A DNA stretch of 64,000 bases. Source: an uncultured Alphaproteobacteria bacterium. Lineage in GTDB: Bacteria; Pseudomonadota; Alphaproteobacteria; Rs-D84. The stretch is taken from NCBI GenBank assembly GCA_947175875.1, contig CAMWON010000004.1, forward strand, positions 62,001 to 126,000, in the 5' to 3' direction. Of this stretch, positions 41,071 through 50,804 are shown piece after piece; the stretch's first letter is position 1, and every line of letters begins with the position of its first letter. A model generated the notes under the pieces. It had not been told where the DNA came from, did not search any database, and saw only the letters and a list, made by a program, of their open reading frames with translations. A program made the translations under genes and the position numbers.

Positions 41071-44000
41071 ATGGAAAATCAATTCGTACATCTTCGCACA
41101 CATTCACGTTTTTCCGTTGGAAACGGGACACTTACAATTAAGGCTATTCCGGCGCTGTGCGCGGCGGCCGGCATGGGGGCGTGCGCGCTGACCGATACGA
41201 ATCTGATGTCGGGCGCGGCCGAATTTTCGGATGCTATGCCCAAAAACAAGTTACAGCCGATTATCGGCATAGAAATTTCTTTGAACCATCATACGGCGGA
41301 CCCGAAAATTTTACGGATGGAGTCACTGTCGCACATCGTGCTGCTGGCCCAGAATCACGAAGGGTATCTGAACCTGTGCGAGCTTAGCCGTATTATGTAT
41401 ATGCGCGGCGAAAATCATCATCTGGGGCCGTATATTTCATGGGGTGAACTGACCGCGCACAGCGCCGGTCTGATTTGCCTGTCGGGGGCGCATACGGGGC
41501 CGCTGGGGATGGCGCTGCTGAACAATCAGGAGGCTGCCGCGCGCACATATGCAACGCGCATGACAGAGATATTTGGTGACCGTTTTTATATCGAGATTCA
41601 GCGTCACGGTCTGGAGCCGGAAATAAAGACGGAGCCCGGATTCTTGAAAATCGCGCGTGATTTAAATATTCCGATTGTCGCGACAAACGACACGTGTTTT
41701 GCCGCCGACAGCGACTATGAGGCCGCGGACGCGTTAAGCTGCGTTCTTGGCCAGACCAAGGTTATCGACCCGTCGCGTCCGCGCAAATCGTCCGAACAAT
41801 ATTTCAAATCGCCCCAGCAGATGGCGGAGCTGTTTTCGGATTTGCCGGAGGCGGTGGAAAATACGGTTATAATATCCCAGCGTTGTGGATTCATGGTAAA
41901 TGTTCATGAAAAGCCGTTGCTGCCGCGTTTCGGCGACGACTTGGAGACCGAGTGCCAGATGCTGCGTGACAACACGATGAACGGCCTGGCCGAGCGGTTG
42001 AAACAGCATAACATTACGGACACCAAGCCTTATTACGAGCAGGCGGAATTTGAGCTGCAGGTTATTATCGGCATGGGATTTCCGGGGTACTTTCTAATCG
42101 TTGCCGATTATATCGAATGGTGCCGCAAGAACGACGTTTTGACCGGGCCGGGCCGTGGTTCCGGTGCGGGCTCTATTGTGGCGTGGGCGCTGGGTATTAC
42201 ACACGTTGACCCGTTAAAGTACGGCCTGCTGTTCGAGCGATTCTTAAACCCCGACCGAATATCCATGCCCGACTTTGACGTTGACTTTGAGCCGACCGGT
42301 ATCGAGCGCGTTTTGGCGTACATATGCGATAAATACGGCCATGATTCCGTATGTCGAATCATCACGTTCGGCAGTCTGCAGGCTCGTGGCGCAATTCGTG
42401 ATATCGGCCGCGTGTACAGCATGCCCTATTCCAAATCCGACCGTCTGTCAAAGCTGATACCGCAGGATGCCAAAACGTTGAAAGACGCGGTGGGTTCGTC
42501 CGGCGAAATACAGGAAATTCTGGACAATGACGAGGATATGAACAAGGTCGTCCGCGTCGCCCAGGAATTGGAAGGCAGTCTGCGCAACCTGGGCCAGCAT
42601 GCGTGCGGCGTTGTTATCGGCGACCGCCCCACGACAAAAATTGCGCCCGTTTACCGCGACCCGGCCAACCCGTTGCCGTCGTGCCAGTTCGACGGACACT
42701 ATCTGGAATCAGCGGGACTTATTAAGTTCGACTTTTTGGGGTTGGAAACGCTGGTCGTGCTGAAATACGCGACGCGCCTGATTCAGCAGACGCGCGGAAT
42801 CAATATCGACCTGGACAAGATTCCGACAGACGACGCAAAAACCATGAAATTATGGCAGGCGGGCCTGACAGAAGGTATATTCCAATTCGATGCCCCGTTT
42901 GTTCAGCAGACCCTGCGCAAGATGCACCCGACCAGCTTTTTGGAAATATCGGCGTTGAACGCATTGAACCGACCGGGGCCCATCGCATTTATTCCCCAGT
43001 TTATCGCCCGTATGCACGGCGAGGAGGAAATCGAATACGTTCATCCAAAGGCGGAGCCTATCTTAAAGGAAACGTACGGCATTATCGTGTACCAGGAACA
43101 GGTGATGCAGCTGACGCGCGCGCTGGCCGGGTTTACCCGCGGCCAGTCGGACAACGTGCGCAAGGCAATGGGTAAAAAGATTATCAAGATGTTGGACGAG
43201 CTGGAGGGCAAGTTCTATGAGGGCTGCGAGAAAGAGCAGACCCTGGACCGTGCGACGGCAAAAGATTTGTGGGAAAAGTTTAAGGAATTCGCAAAGTACG
43301 CCTTTAACAAATCGCACGCGATTGCGTACTCTATCGTTGCGAACCAGTGCGCGTATCTGAAGGCGAATTATACACCGGAATTTTTGGCGGCGTCCATGTC
43401 CAGTAACCTGAATGACACGGACCAGCTGGCGGTGTTTGTGGACGACGCAAAATCAAACTTTAACATTGCAATCGTTGCGCCTGATATTAACAAGAGCGAG
43501 TCGCTGTTCACCGTTCAAAACGGGAAGATAGTTTACGGTCTGGCCGCGATTAAGGGGGTCGGAACCGCCGCGACCGACGCGATTGTCGCCGAAAGAAACG
43601 CCAATGGAAAATTTAAAAACTTAACCGATTTCGCAAAGCGCTGTGCGCCGATTGTGAACAAAAGAATTTTGGAGGCTTTCGCCAAGGTCGGCGTTCTGGA
43701 TTCGCTGGAGTCGAACCGCGCGGCGATATACATGAACGCCGACGCAATATTGTCTTATGCGTCCAAATCGCGTGACGGCGGGAATACGCTGTCGCTGTTT
43801 GCAAACACGGTCGAAGACGACGTGGCCGAAGACCGCCTGCGCAAGAATCTGCCAAAGACGGCGCCGTGGACATTCTCGCAGCGTCTGGAAAACGAATTGT
43901 CGGCGCTGGGGTTCTATATTTCCGCGCATCCGTTGGACCAGTACAAGCATTTGATTCAGCGCGCCGGAATCGCAACCAGTGCGACCCTGGAAAATATGGG

Positions 44001-44481
44001 CGACAGAAAACCGGTACAGATTGCCGTAAATGCGGGCTCTTTTTCGCGTCGTCGTACCAAGACCGGCAAGGATATGATTACCATTGCCGCCACCGACAGC
44101 TACGGCAATATTGACGCGGTGGCGTTCGGTGAATCCGCGGCGGCGTTTGCACAGATATTGTCGTCCGACAACGTGGTGCTGATTTCCGGCAAGACGTCCT
44201 TACGCGACGACCGTGTGTCGATATTTGTGGATTCGATAACACCACTGAACCAGTGGGTGGCGAAAATCGCAAATAAAATAACGCTGGACATATGGGATGG
44301 CACCACGCTGCCCGATGTTAAAAAGGTGTTGGGCGGTCTGGGGCGCGGACGCGTTCGGGTTCAGTTGAACCTGCATACGGGGGACAAGATTGCGACGCTG
44401 GCCCTGCCTGGTGGTGTGGAGCTGGGGGACAATACGGCGGCGGACCTGATAGGACTTGGGGTAAAGGTTGAAATAGAATGA
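41071..44481 (+). CDS. dnaE: DNA polymerase III subunit alpha
   Basis: 1136 residues, in the DnaE1 range. N-terminal PHP domain (FVHLRTHSRFSVGNGTL; the HLR form without full metal ligands, as in E. coli). The catalytic centre has GRGSGAGSIVAWALGITHVD and PDFDVDFEP with the Asp triad. Then thumb/fingers (NALNRPGPIAFIPQFIARMHG, the YQEQVMQLTRALAG helix), a helix-hairpin-helix and an OB fold. It is the replicative polymerase. An in-frame frame upstream overlaps secA and its terminator; ATG 41071 is right for the family start. The rsmH start overlaps its stop. Confidence 0.97.
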   Translation: MENQFVHLRTHSRFSVGNGTLTIKAIPALCAAAGMGACALTDTNLMSGAAEFSDAMPKNKLQPIIGIEISLNHHTADPKILRMESLSHIVLLAQNHEGYLNLCELSRIMYMRGENHHLGPYISWGELTAHSAGLICLSGAHTGPLGMALLNNQEAAARTYATRMTEIFGDRFYIEIQRHGLEPEIKTEPGFLKIARDLNIPIVATNDTCFAADSDYEAADALSCVLGQTKVIDPSRPRKSSEQYFKSPQQMAELFSDLPEAVENTVIISQRCGFMVNVHEKPLLPRFGDDLETECQMLRDNTMNGLAERLKQHNITDTKPYYEQAEFELQVIIGMGFPGYFLIVADYIEWCRKNDVLTGPGRGSGAGSIVAWALGITHVDPLKYGLLFERFLNPDRISMPDFDVDFEPTGIERVLAYICDKYGHDSVCRIITFGSLQARGAIRDIGRVYSMPYSKSDRLSKLIPQDAKTLKDAVGSSGEIQEILDNDEDMNKVVRVAQELEGSLRNLGQHACGVVIGDRPTTKIAPVYRDPANPLPSCQFDGHYLESAGLIKFDFLGLETLVVLKYATRLIQQTRGINIDLDKIPTDDAKTMKLWQAGLTEGIFQFDAPFVQQTLRKMHPTSFLEISALNALNRPGPIAFIPQFIARMHGEEEIEYVHPKAEPILKETYGIIVYQEQVMQLTRALAGFTRGQSDNVRKAMGKKIIKMLDELEGKFYEGCEKEQTLDRATAKDLWEKFKEFAKYAFNKSHAIAYSIVANQCAYLKANYTPEFLAASMSSNLNDTDQLAVFVDDAKSNFNIAIVAPDINKSESLFTVQNGKIVYGLAAIKGVGTAATDAIVAERNANGKFKNLTDFAKRCAPIVNKRILEAFAKVGVLDSLESNRAAIYMNADAILSYASKSRDGGNTLSLFANTVEDDVAEDRLRKNLPKTAPWTFSQRLENELSALGFYISAHPLDQYKHLIQRAGIATSATLENMGDRKPVQIAVNAGSFSRRRTKTGKDMITIAATDSYGNIDAVAFGESAAAFAQILSSDNVVLISGKTSLRDDRVSIFVDSITPLNQWVAKIANKITLDIWDGTTLPDVKKVLGGLGRGRVRVQLNLHTGDKIATLALPGGVELGDNTAADLIGLGVKVEIE

Positions 44482-45326
44482 CGAAACATATTCCTGTTTT
44501 GTTGGGTGATGTTATGGCGGCGCTGGGGGATGTTCGCGGCATGCGCATAATTGACGCGACGTTCGGCGCCGGCGGATATACGCGTGCGTTTTTGGACGCC
44601 GGGGCGGATGTGACGGCGTTCGACCGCGACCCGCATGTGGCGGACGATGCGGCGGCCGTGGCGAACGAATACGGCGCGCGATTTACGTTTATTCCGCAGC
44701 CCTTTTCAGCAATGGCTGATTTGACCGGCGAGTATGATGCGATTGTTTTTGATTTGGGCATTTCCTCTATGCAGATTGATATTGCGGACCGCGGTTTTTC
44801 GTTTCGCGCCGACGGGCCGCTGGACATGCGCATGTCAGGCAACGGGGCCAGTGCGGCCGATTTGATTGCGAATACGGATGTGGCGGAGTTGGCCCGGATT
44901 TTGCGTGACTATGGCGATATAAAAAAAGCCCCCGCGTTGGCGCGCGCCATTCGGGATGCGCGACCCCGGACAACCATGGAACTGCGTGACCTTATTTACA
45001 ATCCGCGTGATATCGCACCGGTGTTTCAGGCGCTGCGCATTGCGGTAAACGATGAAATGGGCGAGGTTCAGCGGGCGCTGGCCGCCGTGCCGAAATTGTT
45101 GCGCGCAGGTGGCAAATGCATTTGTGTGACGTTTCATTCGCTGGAAGACAGAATTGTAAAAAACACATTCCGCGCGTGGACGACCGCGCCTGGCGACCCG
45201 CGCATGCCGGTTGTTGCGGCGGCGCCGTTTTCGGCGATTGCGCCAAAGACCCCGTCGGCGGCCGAATTGGCGCAAAATCCGCGTGCGCGCAGTGCGCATA
45301 TGCGCGGCGTTATAAAATCATATTGA
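44478..45326 (+). CDS. rsmH: 16S rRNA (cytosine-1402-N4)-methyltransferase
   Basis: 282 residues, slightly shorter than E. coli RsmH (313). HIPVLLGDVMAAL start, motif I DATFGAGGYTRAFL, DLGISSMQID, GFSFRADGPLDMRM and FHSLEDRIVKNTFR, all RsmH/MraW signatures. In most bacteria it heads the dcw cluster next to mraZ and ftsL; here it is coupled instead to dnaE by a 4-base overlap, so the dcw context is broken. Confidence 0.96.
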   Translation: MTKHIPVLLGDVMAALGDVRGMRIIDATFGAGGYTRAFLDAGADVTAFDRDPHVADDAAAVANEYGARFTFIPQPFSAMADLTGEYDAIVFDLGISSMQIDIADRGFSFRADGPLDMRMSGNGASAADLIANTDVAELARILRDYGDIKKAPALARAIRDARPRTTMELRDLIYNPRDIAPVFQALRIAVNDEMGEVQRALAAVPKLLRAGGKCICVTFHSLEDRIVKNTFRAWTTAPGDPRMPVVAAAPFSAIAPKTPSAAELAQNPRARSAHMRGVIKSY

Positions 45327-45388
45327 CGGGGCGACGGCATATTTTGTACGATTTGCTAAATACTATGAAAGGAAAGGATTTAAGGGTT

Positions 45389-45898
45389 ATGAAAAAGTCT
45401 TTATTGACCGCATTCTCGGCATTTGTGATGGCGATTTTGACTCTGCCGGCGGCGTGGGCCGTATGTCCGGTATGCACGGTTGCCGTTGGCGCCGGACTTG
45501 AAGGGGCGCGCCTGCTGGGGGTGGATGATGTGATAACCGGAATTTGGGCCGGCGGACTAACGCTATCGTTGTTTTTCTGGACGGCCGGCTGGTTGAAAAA
45601 GCGCGGCGTGACCAGTGTCTGGTGGCAGATTGTCGCGCCGCTGGTCGTATGCTATGGATTGCTGGCGGCGGTGTATCTGATGCCGGGCGTGACGTTTGGC
45701 GCCCAGACTTTGTGGGGTGTTGACAAGTTCCTGCTGGGCATCATTGTTGGTACGGTCGCGTTTTATCTGGGCGCGCGCTGGTACATTAAAATAAAGCGCG
45801 ACAATGGCGGGCACGCACGTTTTCCGTTTCAGAAAGTGATTGTGCCGTTAAGCTTTTTGCTGGTCGCAACGGTTGTGTTCTGGCTGATAACGAAATAA
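45389..45898 (+). CDS. Four-helix membrane protein with CPVCTVAVGAG motif, unknown
   Basis: 169 residues from ATG 45389. Signal-like first helix, then VCPVCTVAVGAGLEGARLLG with a CxxC right at the membrane surface, VDDVITGIWAGGLTLSLFFW, and two to three further helices, ending in a basic loop and a last helix. I recall this CPVCTVAVGAG protein family mainly from candidate-phyla-radiation (Patescibacteria) genomes; that memory needs checking. Redox or metal function could be guessed from CxxC but is not shown. 20 bp before the next gene. Confidence 0.7.
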   Translation: MKKSLLTAFSAFVMAILTLPAAWAVCPVCTVAVGAGLEGARLLGVDDVITGIWAGGLTLSLFFWTAGWLKKRGVTSVWWQIVAPLVVCYGLLAAVYLMPGVTFGAQTLWGVDKFLLGIIVGTVAFYLGARWYIKIKRDNGGHARFPFQKVIVPLSFLLVATVVFWLITK

Positions 45899-45918
45899 AA
45901 AAATTAGGGGTATATATC

Positions 45919-46542
45919 ATGAAACGTACAAGCACAAAGAAACCGGCGGCAAAAAAGCTGACGCTGGAAGAATTGGTTGAACAGGCCGATGCGGCAAAAA
46001 AAGTCAATCCGCTGGATTTGTCCTCGGACCAGGACTTGTCCATCGCGCTGATGAATCTGATTTCGTTGGAAGAACACTTTTTCTTCAGCGGTGCGAAAAC
46101 ACGCAAGACCGGCTTTTACGACATGATTAACACCGTACGTGAAATGCGCAAGGAGCTGATGGAACGCATCGTTCAGAAATCCAGTGCGGAAAACGGAGAA
46201 GTTTGGTGCATATCCAAGCATCTGCTGGCGGCCTCTATGCGGTTGATGGAGGTTGGTACAAAGGCTCTTGGCGCCGGCAATACAAAAGACGCATACGCCA
46301 TGTTTGATAAGGCGTACGACCTGTATTCCCTGTTCTGGGGAATTAACATGAATCTCATTGATTTGACCGGGGTTCAGCAGACCGTGCCGGAATTTTATGC
46401 CGGTGCGACAAAAGAATGCAAGCTGAAATCCGCGGCAAAGCCGTCGGCCCCCGCAGATACGACTGATGCGGGTGCTTCGAAATCGACGGTTCGTCGTTTG
46501 GGCAACTGGGTGAAAAATGCGGTGAATTGTTGTATAGAATAA
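45919..46542 (+). CDS. Cytosolic alpha-helical protein, unknown (pairs with 45389)
   Basis: 207 residues. Basic N-terminus (MKRTSTKKPAAKKLTLEEL), then a conserved-looking helical core: DLSIALMNLISLEEHFFFSG, MINTVREMRKELMERIV, GEVWCISKHLLAASMRLMEV, FDKAYDLYSLFWGIN, and a low-complexity Ala/Lys tail ending NCCIE. I associate the GEVWCISKHLLAASMRLMEV core with an uncharacterised family in Patescibacteria next to the membrane protein above, from memory. The tight 20-bp spacing suggests co-expression. Function unknown. Confidence 0.7.
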   Translation: MKRTSTKKPAAKKLTLEELVEQADAAKKVNPLDLSSDQDLSIALMNLISLEEHFFFSGAKTRKTGFYDMINTVREMRKELMERIVQKSSAENGEVWCISKHLLAASMRLMEVGTKALGAGNTKDAYAMFDKAYDLYSLFWGINMNLIDLTGVQQTVPEFYAGATKECKLKSAAKPSAPADTTDAGASKSTVRRLGNWVKNAVNCCIE

Positions 46543-46602
46543 AAATTCGGTATTGATTCCGTTTGTCGAAACGTGATAGAATACCAACAGAGAGAAGTAA
46601 AT

Positions 46603-48966
46603 TTGAGCATTTGTTCTGCGCAAATTTTTAAAGTTTCATTGTTTGTTGCTGCATTGATTGGCGGTGGCAATGTCTTTGCTGCCCAGGCGCCAAATCCGCG
46701 CGGTGGTGCGGTATCCGCCACAACAACGACGGCCAGTGCGCGCACCGACGGCCGTGATGTGCGCCGCGGTACCGTTCAACAGGCGCCGTCCGCAACCGTA
46801 TCACGCAGTGCGACGCGTCGTCCGGCCACAACGGTCAGCCGGGCTGCAACGGGCAAGACGTCAACCGCGGCGTCAAATGTTTCTGCGCGCAGCGCGACGG
46901 CGACACCGCGTACGGTGGTAACTGCAGCGCCGATATCTCATACAACGACAGGCCGCGCCGCATCGTCACATGTTGTGCGCAGCGCAACCGGCGCATCGTC
47001 TGCGCGCAGCGCAACACCCACGAACGTATCGCGTGCGGCAACGGCGCGTGCGACGGCTGTGTTTGATGATATTTCGGCCATTGGCGGCGGATACGCCGCA
47101 TGCCGCGAGGCGTATGCCACATGCATGGACCAGTTTTGCGCCAAGGCGAACGATACGTATCGTCGCTGTTATTGCAGTTCCAAATTTACGGAATTTCGTG
47201 ACACGGAAAACGCACTGGACCAGGCAAAGACCCTGTTGATGCAGTTTGAGGATAATAATCTGAACGCAGTTGACAAGACTGCGGCAGAGGTTAATGCGAT
47301 GTACAGTGCCACGGTCGGCGAATTGGCAATTAAAAAGGATACCAGTGCGGCCGCAAATACACTGAATGAAATCGGCGACCTGCTGTCGGGAAAGAAAAAG
47401 GCCACGACATCCAACAGTTCGACAACGTCTTTGGGGATTATGTCGTTTGATTTTACTGAAGATGTCGATGATATATGGTCCGGCGGCGGCAGTTCTATAT
47501 TCAGTACCTCGTCGGGCGAGGATTTAAGTCAGCTGGAGGGACAGAAACTGTATGATTCCGCCAATTCACAGTGCTTAAAAATTATTGCGGAATCATGCGA
47601 AAACAATGCGGTTCTGACAATGGCGCGCAGTTCTTATAGCATTCTGATATCCCAGGACTGCAACGCATATGAAAAGAAAATAAACAATCAAAAAGAAGCG
47701 GTAAAGCAGACGGTGCGCCAGGCGGAAAAGATTTTGCGCGATGCGCGTCTGGAGGAATATCGTGCGCACAATTCCGCCGATGTCAATGAATGTTTGGACA
47801 AGGTGCGCACCGCCCTGACGCAGGATACGGCATGTGGTGCAAACTATAAAAGATGCTTGGACTACAGCGGTGTTTATATCGACCAGAATACCGGCGATCC
47901 GATTTACAGCCCTCGCCTGTTCCAGCTGGTTGAGCAGATAAATCTGGACGGTTCGTCAGATGTTCTGGGACGGAACGCACAATTTAACCAGTTCCTTGAC
48001 TCAAAGAAAATGTTTGCAACAACCGCGCTGGATTCGTGCCGTGATATTTCCGATATTGTTTGGACCGAGTTTAAGCGCACGGCCCTGATTGAAATCGCCC
48101 AGGCCCAGGACGCCAAGATAGAAGAAGTAAAGATGTCGTGTGTCAGCACGATGGCCGATTGCTATGACACACAGTCGAACGCCCTGAAAAGCTTTGACAA
48201 CACGACGTCACAATATTCCGGTGCGACCGCCGCATACGCCGCGCGCACCATGTGCCAGGACAAGGTTGCCGCATGCGCCGCATTATATGCAGGCGCCAAC
48301 GATGTCCAGTGCCAGTTTGACAACAACGGTCGCCTGACAAACGGCGCGGTATGCGGTCTGACCGCCTTGGTCAGCTTTGTGCAGACGGTTGACGACGTTC
48401 GTGTGGCCGAGGGGTGTGCGACGGCGTTGGAGAACAAGCTGAAGGATACGTGCACGCCGAAAACCGGCGACAAGGGGTATCCGTGGAACTGTCGCGGAAT
48501 GTCACGCGAAGAGCTGACAACCACAGTTCGTGGCTATGCACAGATGTATTGTGCCGATCCGACGACACAGACTTTGGCGGCGGAAACGGAAACCACGGTC
48601 AACAAGGCAATAAACGATTTGTATGAAGAGTTGGATTACCAGCTGATGGAGACTTGTGAAGAGCTTGACGGATACTGGCTGGATCGTGACGCACAGATGT
48701 ATAATGGTCTGTCAGGGACATTATTGACTGCGTTCTATGCGAATGTGTTTGGTGGACGCCAAAATACGGATGAGCTGTCGTGGGGACGTTGTGTCCAGAA
48801 TGATACGCAGATACAATGTGAAAACTATAATAGTGGTAAAGATAACAAAGTTGCAACGTATGACAGACAGAAGGACGAGTGCGTTTTCACAGATGAATGG
48901 TACAAAATGAAATGTGAGACCATGCAAGGGTATTATGAAAACAGCGTATGCTATGTTGCCAAATAA
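46603..48966 (+). CDS. Large exported Cys-containing protein, unknown
   Basis: 787 residues from TTG 46603 (GAGAGAAG upstream); a GTG 30 bases earlier is less likely. Signal peptide to VFAAQA. A Ser/Thr/Ala/Arg low-complexity region (about 20-150) is followed by a helical domain starting YAACREAYATCMDQFCAKAN with many well-spaced Cys pairs (CYCSS, CLKIIAESC, CGANYKRC, CVSTMADC, CQDKVAAC). The end has CEELDGYWLDRDAQM and CETMQGYYENSVC. A disulfide-stabilised helical periplasmic or surface protein is likely. I recognise no family. Operonic with the next gene (19-bp gap). Confidence 0.72.
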   Translation: MSICSAQIFKVSLFVAALIGGGNVFAAQAPNPRGGAVSATTTTASARTDGRDVRRGTVQQAPSATVSRSATRRPATTVSRAATGKTSTAASNVSARSATATPRTVVTAAPISHTTTGRAASSHVVRSATGASSARSATPTNVSRAATARATAVFDDISAIGGGYAACREAYATCMDQFCAKANDTYRRCYCSSKFTEFRDTENALDQAKTLLMQFEDNNLNAVDKTAAEVNAMYSATVGELAIKKDTSAAANTLNEIGDLLSGKKKATTSNSSTTSLGIMSFDFTEDVDDIWSGGGSSIFSTSSGEDLSQLEGQKLYDSANSQCLKIIAESCENNAVLTMARSSYSILISQDCNAYEKKINNQKEAVKQTVRQAEKILRDARLEEYRAHNSADVNECLDKVRTALTQDTACGANYKRCLDYSGVYIDQNTGDPIYSPRLFQLVEQINLDGSSDVLGRNAQFNQFLDSKKMFATTALDSCRDISDIVWTEFKRTALIEIAQAQDAKIEEVKMSCVSTMADCYDTQSNALKSFDNTTSQYSGATAAYAARTMCQDKVAACAALYAGANDVQCQFDNNGRLTNGAVCGLTALVSFVQTVDDVRVAEGCATALENKLKDTCTPKTGDKGYPWNCRGMSREELTTTVRGYAQMYCADPTTQTLAAETETTVNKAINDLYEELDYQLMETCEELDGYWLDRDAQMYNGLSGTLLTAFYANVFGGRQNTDELSWGRCVQNDTQIQCENYNSGKDNKVATYDRQKDECVFTDEWYKMKCETMQGYYENSVCYVAK

Positions 48967-48985
48967 CTTACTGCGGTGGAAAAAT

Positions 48986-50212
48986 ATGAAAAATACATTC
49001 TTGGTGTCTTTTGCAGTGTACAGCGCCTTTGTTGCCGGAGCAGTAGCGGGTGGCGGGAATAATGTTTCGCAATATATCGGTGATTGGGGTGGCGGCAAAT
49101 GGGCCGTGTGCGGGCAGCATACACTGAATTCCAATAATGCGTGCATAGGCGCCACAAGTACTTGTGCAAATCGAGCGATGTTTGCGCGCAATTATACCGA
49201 TGAATGGGCGGTCCAGATGCTGGTTGCGATGAAGGTGACCGCAAATGGTGCGCAATTTTGTCCGGTTCAGGTAGAGGGAAAAAATAAAAACAAAGGCAAC
49301 GCATGGACCGAATATGCGGCGGCCGGCTCTAATTGCGTATGGTTGTGCAAGGCGGGCTTTTCCGGTGACGGCTGTACGACTGAATTAAGTGCCGTATCGT
49401 CGTGTGATCCGACGCCGTTGAAGGCGAGCAACTATTCCAGTATCGGGCGTATCGCTTCGGGCGCAAATATTGAAGACAGCGTTGCAATGTTTGCTTTTAA
49501 CAATTATAACGGCTGTGGTGTTCATAAGGGCCAGGAACACGATATCATTCTGGGGGTAACGCGTTGGACGCCCAGTGGACATGGTGCTTTTGTTCAACAG
49601 CTGATTGTTCGTGCGGAACGCAGCGGCTGGAAACATATGGACTCTTGGGCTACAATATATCCTGCGGCGGGTGCCACAGAAATTTTAGTTTGCAAGAACG
49701 GATATAAACCAAATGCGGCCGGTACGGATTGTGATGAAATAAATATGAATGTGTGCGCCCAGGCGCAGGCTTGCTCTGGTTGGTCAAATGCAGGATTTGA
49801 TGAAAAACAGCACGTTATGGTTCAGGCGTCGGGGCAAACTTGTTATGAGTTTAGATGTGCGCAACAAGGGTATGCGTTTCAATCCGCTGCGGACAGGACG
49901 TGTGTTGAATGCTCTAGCAGTCTGCGAGATGGCGCACATCCGGTTAGTGGGTTATGTGTAAAATGTGAAATTGGTAAAATCTTTAATAGAGAAACCGGAG
50001 AATGCGCAGATGCGGACGCGTTTAACAAGTCTGATATGCAGTATGGCAAAGGAAAGAATAAGAGTGCTCAGTCGGATATTACCAAGCAATGTTGGACTTT
50101 TTCAATTCCAGAGGAATATACGGTTTGTGTAAAGACCGGAGGCGGTCAGACATCGCCATCGTCGGACAGTGGTTCGGTGTCGCGTGCCGCGCGTCAGCCG
50201 ATACGTCGATAA
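48986..50212 (+). CDS. Exported Cys-rich EGF-like protein
   Basis: 408 residues from ATG 48986; GGTGGA is just upstream. Signal peptide 1-21 (FVAGAVAG). The first half has a Gly/Trp-rich domain (NVSQYIGDWGGGKWAVCG); CVWLCKAGFSGDGCT is EGF-like; the second half has GYKPNAAGTDCDE, FRCAQQGYAFQS, CVECSSS and LCVKCEIGKIFNRETGEC, like TNFR/EGF-type Cys repeats in the giant protein at 32243. The C-terminus is Ser/Arg-rich. Probably secreted or surface displayed. A terminator follows. Confidence 0.72.
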   Translation: MKNTFLVSFAVYSAFVAGAVAGGGNNVSQYIGDWGGGKWAVCGQHTLNSNNACIGATSTCANRAMFARNYTDEWAVQMLVAMKVTANGAQFCPVQVEGKNKNKGNAWTEYAAAGSNCVWLCKAGFSGDGCTTELSAVSSCDPTPLKASNYSSIGRIASGANIEDSVAMFAFNNYNGCGVHKGQEHDIILGVTRWTPSGHGAFVQQLIVRAERSGWKHMDSWATIYPAAGATEILVCKNGYKPNAAGTDCDEINMNVCAQAQACSGWSNAGFDEKQHVMVQASGQTCYEFRCAQQGYAFQSAADRTCVECSSSLRDGAHPVSGLCVKCEIGKIFNRETGECADADAFNKSDMQYGKGKNKSAQSDITKQCWTFSIPEEYTVCVKTGGGQTSPSSDSGSVSRAARQPIRR

Positions 50213-50220
50213 AGAGCATA

Positions 50221-50250
50221 AAAAAATCCCGCCGTTTGACGGGATTTTTT
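50221..50250. terminator. Bidirectional terminator
   Basis: ATCCCG-CCGTTTGA-CGGGAT with A7 and T6 flanks, between convergent genes. Confidence 0.8.
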
Positions 50251-50264
50251 ATGTTATTCTTTTT

Positions 50265-50678
50265 TTATGCGGCGCCGTTCAAGGTTTTCATAAGCTTCAT
50301 TATCATTTGGCGCGTTTCGTCGTTCGGCAATTTCCAGTACAGATTGATAAGTTGCAGTGACTCGTTCTTGCCCAGCGGATCGTTGGCGGTCTGTTCCGCC
50401 ACATGTAATGGCCGGCCAGATCTTGTCTCTTCGGGCATGTTGCCGGGCAGACCACTGAAAAAGAACGATACCGGCGTTTCCAAAAGAGTGCTGAGTTCAA
50501 ACAGGCGGGCCGCAGAAACGCGGTTGCCGGCCGTTTCATATTTTTGAATCTGCTGAAAAGTGACCCCGCATTTTTTTGCCAAATCTTTCTGGGATAATCC
50601 CATCATGGTTCGACGTAGTTGCAGTCTTTGTCCGATATGTTCATCTACGGCTGTCGGGGTAAATGCTTTACCGCTCAT
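50265..50678 (-). CDS. XRE-family transcriptional regulator
   Basis: 137 residues from ATG 50678 (GAGAGGAA upstream). N-terminal Cro/CI helix-turn-helix: IGQRLQLRRTMMGLSQKDLA, KKCGVTFQQIQKYETAGNRV and LFELSTLLETPVSFFF, a pattern common in alphaproteobacterial XRE regulators. The C-terminal 50 residues (LQLINLYWKLPNDETRQMIM) are helical. Target unknown; divergent from gpmI. Confidence 0.88.
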   Translation of the reverse strand: MSGKAFTPTAVDEHIGQRLQLRRTMMGLSQKDLAKKCGVTFQQIQKYETAGNRVSAARLFELSTLLETPVSFFFSGLPGNMPEETRSGRPLHVAEQTANDPLGKNESLQLINLYWKLPNDETRQMIMKLMKTLNGAA

Positions 50679-50804
50679 TTTTCCTCTCCAATGCAAAATC
50701 TAATATATGATATTTATCCTATTTATACATGTTTTCTTTTTCTTTTGCAATCAAAAAACTGTTGTGATATCGTTCGCTTTGAATTTGAAAAACAGGGGAA
50801 AAGC

